Position numbers and translations under genes: made by a program
Notes under the pieces: model-generated
The model's database searches: none
The model's input: only the letters and a program-made list of their open reading frames with translations
What the model was told of the DNA's origin: nothing
In this document: piece by piece, positions 43,985 through 55,974 of the stretch
How the letters are laid out: each line of letters starts with the position of its first letter
How positions within the stretch are numbered: position 1 is the stretch's first letter
DNA from: Aotearoamyces nothofagi
Taxonomy: Eukaryota > Ascomycota > Leotiomycetes > Leotiales > Tympanidaceae
NCBI GenBank assembly: GCA_015345905.1
Contig: JADDTR010000031.1
Coordinates: 124,001-188,000, forward strand
Direction of reading: 5' to 3'
Length of the DNA: 64,000 bases

Positions 43985-45549
43985 ATGCCGGAAGGAGACA
44001 GGAAAAGCATTGAGCAGGAGGAAGGTCAGGATCCCGTCCAGACAGCTCTAGATATGTCCTTGTCGAGGGTGCCCGGCGACGATGGGCTGTACATTGGAGG
44101 GTGAGTGGTTTGGCTTTTTTTGTTCTCCTTTCTTTTTTCCTGGTTGGGGTTTTGGGGTGTCGGGGTGGTGGTTTTGCTTTTGCTTTCTTCTTGGGTATCT
44201 GTTATGCCTCAAGTGCTGTGTTCGTGCCCGCCTGGCTGTCTACGTTGTCTGCTTTGTCCTTTTTATCCTCTTCATCCCCTTCACCTACACCTCATCCTCT
44301 ACATCTCATCCTACAGACCAATACCCAATCCCTCCTCACCCAGACCACCACCACTAAAACCCACACAGAATCTTCACTCTCCGAGCCAGATCCGCCCTCT
44401 TAGCAGCAAACATCACACACATCGTATCCGTTCTGCGGTACAATGTCAAGGAGTCCCCGAGCTGGGAAAATTACCAGCATTGTAATGTCGACGTCGATGA
44501 TGTCGAGGATGAGAATCTGTTAGGCGAGTTCCCGAGGACGAATCAGTTTATCAGGGAGGGACTAGAGGGCGGCGGTGGTGTGTTGGTTCATTGGTGAGTT
44601 GTTTAATTCTGGCTACTCGTGTCGCTTGTTGTCGAGTTTTGGGTATCTGCCACTTAAGCAAGATACCGTCTATTGAACTCTCGTCAGGAGAGTCATGTGA
44701 CCTCTCCAACCCCCCTCCCTCCTCATCTCCATACCTAACCTCACTGACATCCCCAGCGCAATGGGGAAATCCCGCTCCGTAACCGTCGCCATCGCCTACC
44801 TCCTCTCTACCCGCCCCTCCCTCACCCCCACCACCGCTCTCGCACTCGTCCGCCAAGCCCGCCCCAACGCCGAGCCCAACCCCGGCTTCATGGCCCAGCT
44901 CGAACTCTACAAGTCCATGAACTGTCCCTCGGACATCGATTCCCAACCCGTCTACCAGCGCTGGCTCTACGCCCGCGACGTCGAGCTCAGCGTCTCCATC
45001 GGCCGCGCGCCCGACCGCCTCCGCTTCGAAGACGAAGAGGACGCCGCCGCCGCTGCTGCTTCTGCCTCTTCCTCTACCGGAACGACGTCCGCGTCTGCGC
45101 CCACAGAAGGCGCCACAGAACAGGAGCTCCGCTGCCGCAAATGCCGCCGCACACTCGCCACAGGCACCTACCTCATCCCGCACACGGCCAAGCCCCCACC
45201 GGCCAAGCCCAACTCTGAATACGAGCCCATCTCCTCCCTCCCCGTGCCCAACCCCCGAGCAGGCGACGCCTCGGCCACGGCCCAGACGTGCACCTCGCAC
45301 TTCCTCCACCCCCTCTCCTGGATGCGCGGCACCCTCGAGCGCGGCGAGCTCAGCGGCCGGCTCGAGTGCCCGACGCCCAGATGCCGCGCCCAGGTCGGCC
45401 GCTACGCCTGGCAGGGCCTGCGCTGCAGCTGCGGCGCGTGGGTCGTCCCGGGCTTCATGCTGCAGGGCGCCAAGGTCGACGGCGTCGCGCGCAGGGCTGC
45501 CGCTGCCGCTGGCGGGGTCAGGATGCCGCCTGGAAGGGGCAGTCTGTAG
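43985..45549 (+). CDS. YVH1: Yvh1-type dual-specificity phosphatase with zinc-binding tail
   Basis: Yvh1 (DUSP12) helps release Mrt4 from pre-60S ribosomes and affects growth and sporulation. Three exons (43985-44100, 44369-44593, 44757-45549) give 377 residues. The N-terminal phosphatase domain has GDDGLYIGGIFTLRAR, ITHIVSVLRYNV and the P-loop H113-C114-A-M-G-K-S-R120. Cys114 is split by the second intron. The C-terminal Yvh1 zinc domain shows CRKC, the SHFLHPLSWM motif and LECPTPRC...YAWQGLRCSCGAWV. An acidic, Ala/Ser-rich linker of about 50 residues separates the domains. The introns are longer (268 and 163 bases) than elsewhere in the window. Codons in the third exon are very GC-rich at third positions. 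The first ATG fits; no better upstream start was seen. Confidence 0.93.
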
Positions 45550-48347
45550 GCTCGCACTGCAGGGCTGGGAGTTTGGAGTCGGTGCCTTTTCTTGCTGTGC
45601 GTGATCGATGCTTGATGGCATGGTTGTAATTGACTACTCGTCCGTCTCTCTCTCATATATGTCTGTATACACATCGCTCCACTAGAGCAGCAGAAGCCGG
45701 CATCAAGGAAATCAAAAAGCTAATAAGAGGGAGAAGCTGGCTGGACTTTGTTCTGCTGCGCTATAACTGTACTGTGCTGTAACTGTACTGTGCTATCCTG
45801 TGCCACACTGTACTGTGGACGCTTCCTGTCTCCTGAAGCCATAGATATCCAGTTCCTCTTTCTTCCCCCCCCCGCTCCTCTCCCCCCTTTCCGTTTCTCT
45901 TCCTCCCACACCCCCCATATCTCCTCCGGCCGTGATGGCATAGGACGGCATGGGATAGGAGAAGGGAGGAAGATGAGATGTAGATGTAGATGTAGCAGTA
46001 CATGATGCGATATCACTGAGGTTTACAAGGAGATTGGCGCTGAGGTTTACACTGAGGTTCACAGCACGATAGCATAGATAGCATAGATAGGATAGCGCAG
46101 GATACTCTAGATATTGATATTGATATTGATATGATAGGATATAATGGAAAATAACAAAACATGATTAGATAAAGACCTGTACAACACAGCACATTGGGCA
46201 TGATACCCTGCTGTTTTGTTCTAGCACGCTTATGATTACGGTCGTGTGAGAGCCGGCAATGGTACTTCTCGTGCTGTGAAGTGGCGGTTTACTTTGTTTC
46301 TCAACCTGCATGGAGGGCTGGGAAGGGAAATGAGGGGAGAGCTTTGGTGCTGCGGAGGATAGGGCCAGGGGGGGAGCCATGCGAGGAAGTGCGAGATGGA
46401 TAAGAAGGGTGCTGAGAGGAGGGCTTTTGGTGGAGGGGATACTGATGCGGTGCCAGAAGGGATGCAGTTTGTCAGAGGAGAAACCTCCTAACCAACAGAC
46501 TAGGTGAGACAGGAAACTCGGTCAGCCGATCTGATAAACACGGCAAGATCATCCAATGCACAAGGAAGCAGAATTCGTTTCCTCGTACGAGCTTAAATAA
46601 TACAAAACCGGGGCTGAGCTGAGCTGACATAAGCCGACATGAAAGCGGTCTGAACGGCTGTCACGATATCATCAATGCCGAGGCAGAACCAATAGGTGAT
46701 AAAAAGCAATGTAGAGAAGTGTCATGCTATGGATGAGCGGTATGGAAGGTGCAGAGTAAGCACTGGTGGAGAAATGTGATATAGCACATGTCGTCGAGGA
46801 AAGATCCGATTCCATGTAGTAAAGCGGCACGAGCACTACTCAGACACCAAACAGCTCCGAAGCTAAAGTTTAATCTTAGTTTATTATAAGGTTAGTCCCG
46901 TATATTACCAAATTAGAACAATGATCAGCTCGGCTGGGAGAAGAGCGGGTTTGGAACGGAGCCTCGCCAAATAATCTAACACGGGGTATGGCCGAATTTG
47001 AGCTGTCTAGAGAGGCTGTATGGTGGATGACAAGCAGAAGAAGTGTCATATTGATATCTGAGGGCGCGATAGTGACCAGGTCGGAATGGTGGAAGATAGA
47101 CTTGCATTGATGAGTAGCGAGAGTAATACTGGTGAGAGCCAGAATACAAGGGACACGAGCAGTTAGGCGTAAGAGGCTTGTAATAAGCCCAAATGAAACA
47201 CCAACCAAGCCAGCCGAGTAATAATCTTTTCACACAAAAGAAGGGCTAGGAAACTGGCGTCTCGTAGGGCGTGGTGGTGTCGGATACTACATTGGAAGAG
47301 CCTAGTATGATCCAAAACCTGTTTGATATGTCTAGAAAGGTGCATGCCTACAGCATCTCAAATCCCTCATTTTGAAGCGACCGCCTGCTGGCTGACACCT
47401 TATTAGAACATAGCCGTGGTTTGGTAGGATTGCGGGGTATACGAGGATCCTTGATCTACGAGTGTGCGGACATTGCTGATGATCGAAACTACTTGCTGGG
47501 GCGTGATAATTCATTTGCCCCCTTGTCGTTGTGATGACTCGCTGATGATATCGGATCCTCGGCAACTGAATGCAGATAATGGTGGCTTGTGCTTTCCATA
47601 GTGATTGAGGATTCGGCAAGTTTTAGGCTTACAGTGAATAATTCAGCTTGGTGGTGGAGGGAAATGTAAGCACTAAGCGTCGTTGACGAGATTGAGGGCG
47701 CCATCGTAGCGAAAAGTACTGTAATGCATTGACAACGATGAGACTTCGTTGATTTGAAATACGAAGGCGAAAATGCGACAAGGATCCATGGTATATCTTT
47801 GATGCATATCCAGGGTTTGCCAGGTGTCGTGAAGATGCTGAATGCCTGTCATGGCATATGGATGAGGATCTTTGCAGTAAATGTCACAATCACCGCATTT
47901 CCGTAGGAATTAACCATTCTTAATTGGTGGCATAGTATCTTGAACTAGGACTCCCTCTGAAATCTCTCTGACCGAGCTGTCACGCTTGATATGCATCATG
48001 TCCCGCTCCTGGCACATCATGCGTGCTGACAGATCGCCATGTCAAGCCGGATCGTCATCAAGGTTATATGCAGTAAGCAACAAGGCTGGCAAGGCTTTCT
48101 ATAAGGGTAGATGTTCTGTGACGTGTTCTTCCGGTCCTTCCGTGTCAGATAATCGTGTGCTGAACACGCATATTCGAGTTCGGTTGAAAGAGCCAGGAAC
48201 GGGAGAAGGGCCGTTCCGGAGCTTATGGCATGCTGATTTTGGAATATCAGAAAGGGAGAATTCTCGGCATTTCTTTTCAGGCATACAATTACCATGATGT
48301 TTCGAGAATAGATTATGAATGCTGAGTGAGTGCCTTGGTGACCGTCA
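45550..48347. other. intergenic, no supported gene
   Basis: About 2.8 kb lies between YVH1 and VFA1. It has short repeats (GATAGCATA near 46069-46100, GATATT near 46115-46135) and otherwise ordinary sequence. Minus-strand frames such as 47489-47704 (71 codons) have no recognisable motif. I see no RNA gene. Confidence 0.5.
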
Positions 48348-49038
48348 TCATGGGATTCCTTTCGGCACTGATGGAAAGAGACTCGGATTTTGTAGACGTT
48401 CAAGGTTACGCTTTGCAATTTCTGCATTACGCTTTTTGACTAGACGCTGGTCGTAGAATGCCCTGACCTATTAGCATATACTCAATTCAAAGTATGTTCT
48501 AAAAGAGCAGCAGAAACATACTTCTTGAGTGCAAAGACTCTTGGTTCCTCTTCTGGTTCTGGAGTGTCGTGTTCAGACTTGCACAGGTGTTAATAGAGGT
48601 TCAAGTCACGTGCAAGGGGCATACCTTTTCCTCGTCTTTCTTCTTTTCTTCTTTTTTATCTTTCTTATCACCTTTGCCGTCCTTATCTTTCTCCTTCTGT
48701 TTCTCCTTTTCCTTTTCCTTCTCCTTCTTCTTTCTCTGTTTCTCCTCAAACTCTTGCTTCACTCGCTCGACTTCCGCCTCCAACTCTTTCTTCCTTTTTG
48801 CTGCTACTGCAGCTTCGTCTATAATAGGGGTGCAGAAGCCTGTATCTTTTAGATGAGATGGGCAGATGTAGAAGAAGTCCTTGACAAGTAAGTAACTAAC
48901 AATACAGTTTGGGGTGGGGTTTCTTACTTTGTTTTCAGGAGTCACAAGGACACTCGTTGTTGGTTTGTAGCATATACTACATGGTTTGGATGAGGTGTCC
49001 GCCACCTTACGATGAGTGTAAATGTTTGGAAACAACAT
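48348..49038 (-). CDS. VFA1: Vps4-associated protein 1
   Basis: Vfa1 binds the AAA ATPase Vps4 and stimulates it in ESCRT-III disassembly at endosomes. Four minus-strand exons (49038-48928, 48879-48625, 48577-48522, 48462-48348) with introns of 48, 47 and 59 bases give 178 residues. The N-terminal zinc-ribbon reads PNIYTHRKVADTSSKPCSIC and, across the splice, DFFYICPSHLKDTGFC with PIIDEAA. A Lys/Glu-rich coiled region follows (about residues 60-125). The conserved C terminus is split over two tiny exons: EPRVFALKK, then AFYDQRLVKKRNAE with LQNPSLFPSVPKG. The last motif matches what I recall of the family and supports all three splices. The ATG at 49038 starts just before the conserved FPNIYTHRKV. 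Confidence 0.9.
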
Positions 49039-49577
49039 TTCTATGCTTGCTGTAACAATTGTAGTGACCAAGGGCTGGCAATATCTTCCAGATATCCTTA
49101 GATAATGACCCGAGGTTAAAATGATGCTGCTGTTGGTGTTAAATTGGCGAAAGCGAGTGACGACTAGAGCCTTATCGGCCGCCGTAACCTCTGGGGATAG
49201 GTCGCTGATAAGGCAAGGCTGGCCCTACTGCAAGGCTGAATCAACGACCGATTGGATTTTTACAGCCTTTCTTGACGAAGCTCACTGTGCATCACAAGGA
49301 CAATCCTATTTTGTACTCGTAAAACTGTATAGATTGCCAAATGTCTCTGTCGCGTCTTGCTTTATATCCAACTATCATTACTCGCAAGCATCCCGTCTTC
49401 AATTGAGTCGTAACAGACAAATATGGCTTCAGAACAAGTACGAGTACCAGGCAGCAAGCCTGGTGCAATTATGCTGTGAGAAGGCGCTTTACAGGCTGGC
49501 GACTCGCTTTTCATATATAATTGATGATACTGATCTTTCTAATGGTCTTGATCTATCAACATTGACTGAGATGCTAT
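49039..49577. other. intergenic, upstream of VFA1
   Basis: The promoter of VFA1 must lie at the left end. A plus-strand frame of 172 codons (49121-49639) crosses this stretch but shows no family motif, and its end overlaps the lyase relic in another frame, so it is not called. Confidence 0.5.
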
Positions 49578-49964
49578 GCGAAAGAACATGGCTTCAACCG
49601 TCTCTTGTGGAACTTTACGGGTACTGTTGCAGGCCGTGACTTCGTTAACGAGACATTGCAATAGGCATCAACTATTATACCGCACATCTCTCTATGGGCC
49701 AACAACCTTATCATCTACTCAACTAGCGAATTTAACCTCATTAAACTCGCCGACACATACTCAACCAGTAGCTCTTTGATGCCACAAAAGAAGAACCCGG
49801 ACAGCTTGAAATTGCTGAGGGGAAAGAGTGCAACACCTTTCGGACATATGGCAGGATTCATGATGGCGCTGAAGGGACTGCCGAGCACCTACAGCAGGTG
49901 TTTACAAGAGAGCGTTGAACCAATGATCGACCATGTTAAGAATGTAGGAGACAGTATTCAAATC
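49578..49964 (+). pseudogene. argininosuccinate lyase relic (ARG4 fragment)
   Basis: About 129 codons in one frame match the middle of argininosuccinate lyase, which cleaves argininosuccinate to arginine and fumarate. Visible pieces: AKEHGFNRLLWN, AGRDFVNETLQ, LIIYSTSEFNLIKLADTY, the lyase signature SSLMPQKKNPDSL with the catalytic loop Ser, RGKSATPFGHMAGFMMALKG and LQESVEPMIDHVKNVGDSIQI. The family's N-terminal half and C-terminal third are absent on either side. One in-frame TAG (49662-49664) stands where the family has Trp (TLQW-AS), a TGG-to-TAG change in the CpA-to-TpA context typical of RIP. There is no start codon in reach. It is a truncated copy of a host gene; the functional ARG4 is expected elsewhere. 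Confidence 0.85.
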
Positions 49965-50144
49965 AAACCAAGAGATACTAAACGTCTCCAGCAATTCATT
50001 ATCAGTCCTTAACAAGAAGTATTTGTGTAATTTCTATATTATATAGCTCTTGAACTATTCTATTCTCTGGAATCAATGAGCCAAACAAAGCCCTGTTATA
50101 GTACACCGGACGGATAGAAATTTAGAGGAGTGCTTTGAGTGTGC

Positions 50145-51132
50145 TTATAGAAGCCCAGGGATAATAGCCTTCCTATTACCGACCTTCTCCTTGCCAAACC
50201 TCTCAACATACCATTGTTTCCCCTGCAATGATCTGGGCAGCATCGTCGTAACCTCATTAAATATAAAGTTTCTCGCGGGCACACAACCCATGCCAGCCGC
50301 TATGTAGAAACCAGTCCACTCACACCACTCAAATAGATAATGGGGGAAGAAGATGTACTGGAACATTCCATCCTTTGGGATCATGTATACCTTGTCTACA
50401 CTCTTCTTCTCCCAATCCTTGCTAGTAGAGTTTTCGACCTCTGCCGCGCGTTTTTTCTGATTCCTCGCTGCAGCACGCCTAATCTCACGGAGCACGTCGT
50501 CATGGTAGATAGTGAGCACATAGCATACGGCCCAAATCGTCAGCCCTAATATTATGCGTCCATAGCTATCCGCAGGGCCTTGCCAGTCTGCGCTCGTAGT
50601 ATGACCGTACCCAGCGAGCCAGCCACCGATTGAGATTCCATTGCAGAATTGGAAAAAGAGAGCGCCGATCCAGATAAAGGGATGGATTGGTGATAGAGAT
50701 GGAGAGATCAATGGAGAGACAATGGCGCGGTAGAGGTAATGGGTTGTCTGGAAGCACAAAGATCAGTTATTGCTAATATACTTGCAAAGACAATCATACA
50801 AATACTGCAGCCAGTGCCCAATTCTGCCACGGAAGGCTCTCAATCCCAAGCTCCTTAGGCAATGTGGCCATAATATAAAGTAGGATAACAAAACCAGGGA
50901 CTTCCATTGTAATCCAAGCAATCTTGCCTGGGATGTTGAAAATCGAATTGACAGACGTCTTCCCCATTCCATACCATGGTAGAGCCCATTGAACAAGTGT
51001 CACCTATATTCCTGTCAGAAACACGTGCTCAAAACGTTCGGGGTAACATACGAGAGGAAAGAATTGGAAAAGGAAGACTAAAAGCTCCCAATTCTCACGA
51101 GAAGGCGGCAGCCAGCCCTGAAAAATCGCCAT
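50145..51132 (-). CDS. steroid 5-alpha-reductase (DET2/SRD5A) family membrane protein
   Basis: Members of this family reduce double bonds of steroids or long enoyl chains with NADPH in the ER membrane; the fungal substrate is not known to me. Three minus-strand exons (51132-51052, 51003-50800, 50747-50145; introns of 48 and 52 bases) give 295 residues. The N terminus MAIFQGWLPPSRENWELLVF leads to several hydrophobic segments. Family marks are WALPWYGMGKTS, TTHYLYRAIVSPLISPS, PIHPFIWIGALFFQFCN and the C-terminal block IPKDGMFQYIFFPHYLFEWCEW, seen as MFQYIFFPHYLFEW. It ends WYVERFGKEKVGNRKAIIPG, the usual NADPH-reductase tail. It is head-to-head with the Pof1-like gene; 446 bases separate the two ATGs. 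Confidence 0.88.
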
Positions 51133-51578
51133 GATAGTTATGGAGCTTGAGGAATCCGAAAAAGGGCAGTGTAGAGGATGAATGTATGACCGTTGAAAAT
51201 GCTATAAACATAAACATCTCCCCATGCGGGTGAGCTAAAATAATAGTTCGCACACTCGACAAGCGAACGACGAACATCAAAAAACTCTATATATTCAATC
51301 GCATTTGAGATATAGAAATCAAATACAGAAGAAGCAAGTATATCATTCTCTGAAAATTTAATATTTTTAATTACCAGTTGTTATTGTGATATAACTATAC
51401 CATCAAAGTGCATGTACAGAGTGTGCGTACTTTTTTGTCACTCGCGTTGCCCTTCCCGAGCTCCAGCTTCAATGATCTCATGATAAGATAGGCGAATTCA
51501 GGTACCCGCGCTGCAGAGCGCCAATCATGCGATTGACACCAAATCAGACGTGCATTGAGAACATCCCTAGAGTTCGTC
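51133..51578. promoter_or_regulatory. shared divergent upstream region
   Basis: This 446-base AT-rich stretch lies between the divergent starts of the reductase-family gene and the Pof1-like gene, so both promoters must be inside it. No specific binding site can be named. Confidence 0.6.
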
Positions 51579-52433
51579 ATGCATCCGCAAGTCCAGAAAT
51601 TCAAAACAGCACTCTCCTCCTTCGCCTCCTCCACCGACAGCTTTCGCATCCTGACCTCCATCCCGCACAACCCCTCCCCACCTCCAGTTTCCACGCTCTA
51701 CGTCCTGGACAGCTCTTTCAACCCTCCTACCCTCGCGCACCTACGCATAGCCACCACTGCGCTGGTCCAAGATCGCGGCGCCAAGCCGAAACGCCTTCTC
51801 CTTCTACTCGCGACGCAGAATGCAGACAAGGCGCCCAAGCCCGCGTCGTTCGAGCAGCGCCTTGCCATGATGAGTATCTTCGCCGAGGACTTACGCAAGG
51901 CTTATCGCCGGCAAATGGCATCTGCAGATGCAGCCAATGGAGAAGAGCCAGGCGTGGACATAGGCGTCACGAAGTGTCCTTACTTCCACGACAAAGCGTC
52001 AAGCATAGCTGCGTCTGGATTGTATCCCTCCAATCCTACACAAGTCCACCTCACTGGTTTCGACACGCTCATACGGCTTTTTGACTCGAAATACTACCCA
52101 CCAGAAAAGAAGCTCGCGACCTTGGAGCCTTTTCTTAGTAAACATAGGATGAGGGTCACGTATAGGACAGATGATCAGTGGGGAGATAAGGAGGTACAGG
52201 ATAGATATGTTAGGGATTTAGCAGATGGAAAGTTGGAACATGAGGGTGGGAAAAGGCAATGGGCTAAAATGATTGAGATGGTTGAGGGAAGACAGGATGG
52301 CGAGGAGGTAATCAGTTCAACAAAGGTAAGAGAGGCCGTGAAGAGGGCGGATAAAGATGTATTGAAAAGGCTTGTTACCGATGGAGTCGCGGAATGGGTG
52401 TTGCAGGAGAAACTATATTTGGACGATGCATGA
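51579..52433 (+). CDS. POF1: nicotinamide-nucleotide adenylyltransferase-like protein (Pof1 type)
   Basis: A single uninterrupted exon encodes 284 residues of the nucleotidyltransferase fold. The class motif FNPPTLAH near residue 48 is the (T/H)xGH-like nucleotide-binding site, and the second signature ISSTKVREAV lies near residue 246. HLTGFDTLIRLFD is also typical of NMN adenylyltransferase relatives. Yeast Pof1 (YCL047C) is a similar protein described as an ATPase/NMNAT-like enzyme; the exact substrate here is inference. The start at 51579 is the first ATG in frame and lies about 48 residues before the first motif. There is no targeting signal. Confidence 0.85.
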   Translation: MHPQVQKFKTALSSFASSTDSFRILTSIPHNPSPPPVSTLYVLDSSFNPPTLAHLRIATTALVQDRGAKPKRLLLLLATQNADKAPKPASFEQRLAMMSIFAEDLRKAYRRQMASADAANGEEPGVDIGVTKCPYFHDKASSIAASGLYPSNPTQVHLTGFDTLIRLFDSKYYPPEKKLATLEPFLSKHRMRVTYRTDDQWGDKEVQDRYVRDLADGKLEHEGGKRQWAKMIEMVEGRQDGEEVISSTKVREAVKRADKDVLKRLVTDGVAEWVLQEKLYLDDA

Positions 52434-52660
52434 TAATTTGATACCCAGTTAACGAGTTACAGAAACGGGCTGAAACTATAGGGATATCCGAGGTTGAATA
52501 TACTACATGATGTCTATTGAGTGCTGCTGTCTATAAAGTAGTCTATACCGTAATACTTAACCAAATGATGAGGGATAACTCTGTCCTCCAAAGCTTAATC
52601 TTCCATACGCTTAAAGCGTTTCCCAGCCACTGCAATGGTAACCAAGCCTACCAAGGCCTT

Positions 52661-55600
52661 CTATTGCATGATTGATCTGCCAAAAGCGGCAATCACAGTA
52701 CTGACAGCTCTGTCCAGCTCTATCTTCTCCATCCTCTCCAGTTCTAAATTGAAGTCCATCGTACTCCTTCTCATTGCCATATTATCAATGTAGTTCACAC
52801 CACTTCTATCTCTGCCACCCCACGTTTTATACTTTTCTCTTTTAAAAGTCTCTGTATCGAGACCCTCACTCACAATAATTGTGTCCATAGTCATAATTGA
52901 CTTCGCACTATGCATATCATCGTCACACGATTCCTCGTCGTCTAGTACAACGAGACAATCATCATAGAAGCTCGGGTCTGCAATACTCACCTGCGACACC
53001 TCGCTGACATCGACATCCTCGGCCTCATCATCCTCTGCGCTCCCATCACCAGAAGTTATAATCTTCCCCTTCAGTTCATTCAATCTTAATGCAGCATCGA
53101 TCTCAGCTTCCAGGTCATTATATGAACCAGTTCTGTCAGGATCAAGGGCCAGAATCTCCAGCTCCGGGTATTCTAGTGTTCTAGCAACATGAAGGCTGCT
53201 TCTTCTCCCATGGAGATTCTCATTTAATACTGCACTCTTGCTGGTACGTAACTTATATAGCGAGGCACGAATACGATTCGTAACCCGCACGGGAAGACTA
53301 TGGCGTTTATCATTAATATGGGGTACGATGTGCTTCCGTTCACTTGTCTTCCACTCTGTGACGGTACCACCTTCTGTTTTCTTAACAGAAAAATCTGTCG
53401 CCATTACTTGATCTTCTCGTCCGGCGCTTCTAGAGCGTTCTGGACGTGTATGGCTTGGGAAGCGTGCCCAGGATGCAGGTGGAATTGCGGGAGCTCGCTT
53501 TTGAGACCGCCCTCTTGATACTCCTTCGCTCTTTGCCTTCGCCTGACGTTCCTGAGCCTGCAGTCGGTCGGTCCAGTTATTTTTCTTTGCGGAATCAATC
53601 CTGTTCATCTCCCAATGATTGACAAATGCCTCTTCACTCTCTCCACCTTCGGCTGGTAAAAGCTGACTCTCATGTTTGTTCCCTTCAATCGCAACCTGCT
53701 TTGCCTTTCCTTTTAGTCTCCTTGAGAAACTTCCGGAATCAGCAGACTTTTTATTATCCTCTGCACCTTTATGAAGATTTGCTATTACTTCGTCCGTATG
53801 ATAATCAATCGATCGCCTAATGGCTTGCTGCCACATTGCCGTAGTACTGTCCATGCCACTCGAGCCTGGCATCAGTGAAAATACTTTACCACTGTTCGGA
53901 CTTAGCATGCTCCTTGCATTGGAGGACTTGTGTTCATCATCTGTTCCCGCACCGTCATAGCTTCTCGACGCAACCGTAACCCTTTTTGGCAATGGCAAGG
54001 TAGAGAAAATAGAGACTTTGGTTAATGGTACTGTGTTTGTCACATTAAACTCCTCCTTAAATTTAGTCTGTACTGGTGTGCTTGTACCACGTTTTAGAAA
54101 GGATTGTGGAAAGCGCGTCTTAATGACGCTGAGCTCTAGTTCACGCTCACGAAAGCTTGCGGTCTCTGACATGAGATGAGAACTGTCCGTAGTGAGTCGG
54201 CGATTGTGTCTTGGTGGTGACAGACAAAGGCTGCAATCTGATATGGTGCCTTCCGGGAGAGTAACAAACGTGGCAGGAGAGTTTGGAGGTGCTAAAAGTA
54301 CTGTAGGGACTGGAAGAGATTATCAGAACTCTAAAGCTTAAGTTTCCGGTACACGAGGCATTGCTGAGACTTACCTGAAGAGCTTGAGCCTTGTAGCAAA
54401 GACTTGCTCTTTCCCAGAGCAAGCAAGGAAGGCAAAATGAACCGAGAGCTTTCTGGTGTTTTCTGTATACTATTATTTGATGAACGATAGTTAGATGAAC
54501 TGCCCTTCTGTGTCATATTCCCTAAGCTCCTAAGATCTTGTACACCATCATAACCGGAGCTAGACGTGCTTTGGAGATATCGATAGCGGCTTGTGTTGGT
54601 ATCGCGAGAGCCTCCACTGGGGACTGATTTGCCATGCTGAGGTTCACGGCTACTCCAACTTGAAAGCTGGGGCGAGGAATGGTAGCTATATAAGCCCCTG
54701 GAAGCTAATCGCTGGGATATTTCCATCTCATGTAGATGCAAGGCAACGATTGGTAGTTCGGTATTCCCATCGACGCCGCCGAAATCTTTAGTTTCATTGC
54801 AAGAGGCACTGTGTGAGGATAAAACCTCTAGATTGCTGGCATCTTCAGATCCCATTAGAGCCTGAGATGACATTCGTAAGCCTTGACTTCTCAGCCATCT
54901 TAATGGGCTGATACCAAGGCTGTGAGGCTCTACAGGAGGTACGGCGGGAACACTGTGCTCTTGACTAAGTGCACGCAATTGACTAGACCGTCTGTCCGAA
55001 GCAAAGGATAATCTCCATGATGTTCGTCGAATCGCTGTATCGACTATACTTGGTAGCCTTTGAGGCTTCAGGACTGGAGCAGGAGGTATCTGAGGTTGTG
55101 AGCCTCGTCTTTGTAAAGCGGAATCCAATAATCTTTCAGGCGAAGTTACAAAACTGCTAAGCTCCACAGAACTGTGCCTCCTATGAATAGTTCCCATTCT
55201 GGTGGAAAGCCTTATCGAATTTGGTGCAATGCACTCAGACATGCGCTTGGTTGATTCCTGACATGAGGCGCCCGGAGGGTCCTCAAGGCCCAATTTTGGG
55301 CTATTTCTTCTGCTTATCTCAGCTCTGCCGTAGAAAATATTAGTATCGGAACGAAAGCTCAAACATCAAGGTAAAATATGGTTAATACGGAGGGAAACCA
55401 TGTGTCGTGGATCGACAGCATGGTTTATTTGAGAATTCCTAGCTTACCTGTCGTAAACTGAAAATGATACAAGCTCTTCTGTTGATATCATGATTCCACG
55501 TCCACCCACAGCTATGTGTGCAGTACGTACAGAAGACATGGATTTTGCATCATCGTCATAAATATCTTCACTAATCAATTCTTTTTGTATCCTGATATCT

Positions 55601-55974
55601 CGGGCTCGCCTTAATTCCTTTCTCCGTTCAACCTCCTCGTCACTTGTACCTACCGAAGATCTTGAATGCCGTTTTGACAGTCCTGGTTCGCGTGAAATAT
55701 GCTTACTGAGCCTTGACTTCACCAGATTCAGCGCCGCTGAGCTCTTCTTGTTTAATAAATTATCAAAACCTTCACCTTCTGATTTATTGACCTCAAAGAT
55801 GGCTTGGAGTTCTGCGGCATCTTCAGGTCTCGAGAAGGCCGTACTCCAAGAAGCTATTGGCACTGGCTCCCATGACGGTTTCTTTCGAGGTTTCGATGGT
55901 ATCACTATTGGCCTACCTGGCTGTCCATCTGGAGATGGAGGTTCTCGACTGGTACAGCAATTTGATGAACCCAT
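52661..55974 (-). CDS. hypothetical protein with acylation-type N terminus
   Basis: I do not recognise a family. Three minus-strand exons (55974-55448, 55357-54375, 54309-52661; introns 55447-55358 and 54374-54310, both with good GTAAG donors) join in frame to 1052 residues. The N terminus MGSSNCC has Gly2 for myristoylation and a Cys pair for palmitoylation, so membrane attachment is likely. An RRKELRRARDIRIQKELI stretch (residues about 115-135) looks helical and basic. The rest is mainly disordered, Ser-rich with many RRxS phosphorylation-like sites and an acidic segment (DGSAEDDEAEDVDVSEVS). The C terminus (ELERMEKIELDRAVSTVIAA) may be a helix. It is probably a plasma-membrane or endomembrane regulatory protein of filamentous fungi. 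Confidence 0.75.

Noticed and set aside
44551-45621. 356-codon minus-strand frame over YVH1
   Set aside because: It is the antisense shadow of the GC-rich third exon of YVH1.
49121-49639. 172-codon frame upstream of the lyase relic
   Set aside because: No lyase or other motif. It overlaps the relic in a different frame.
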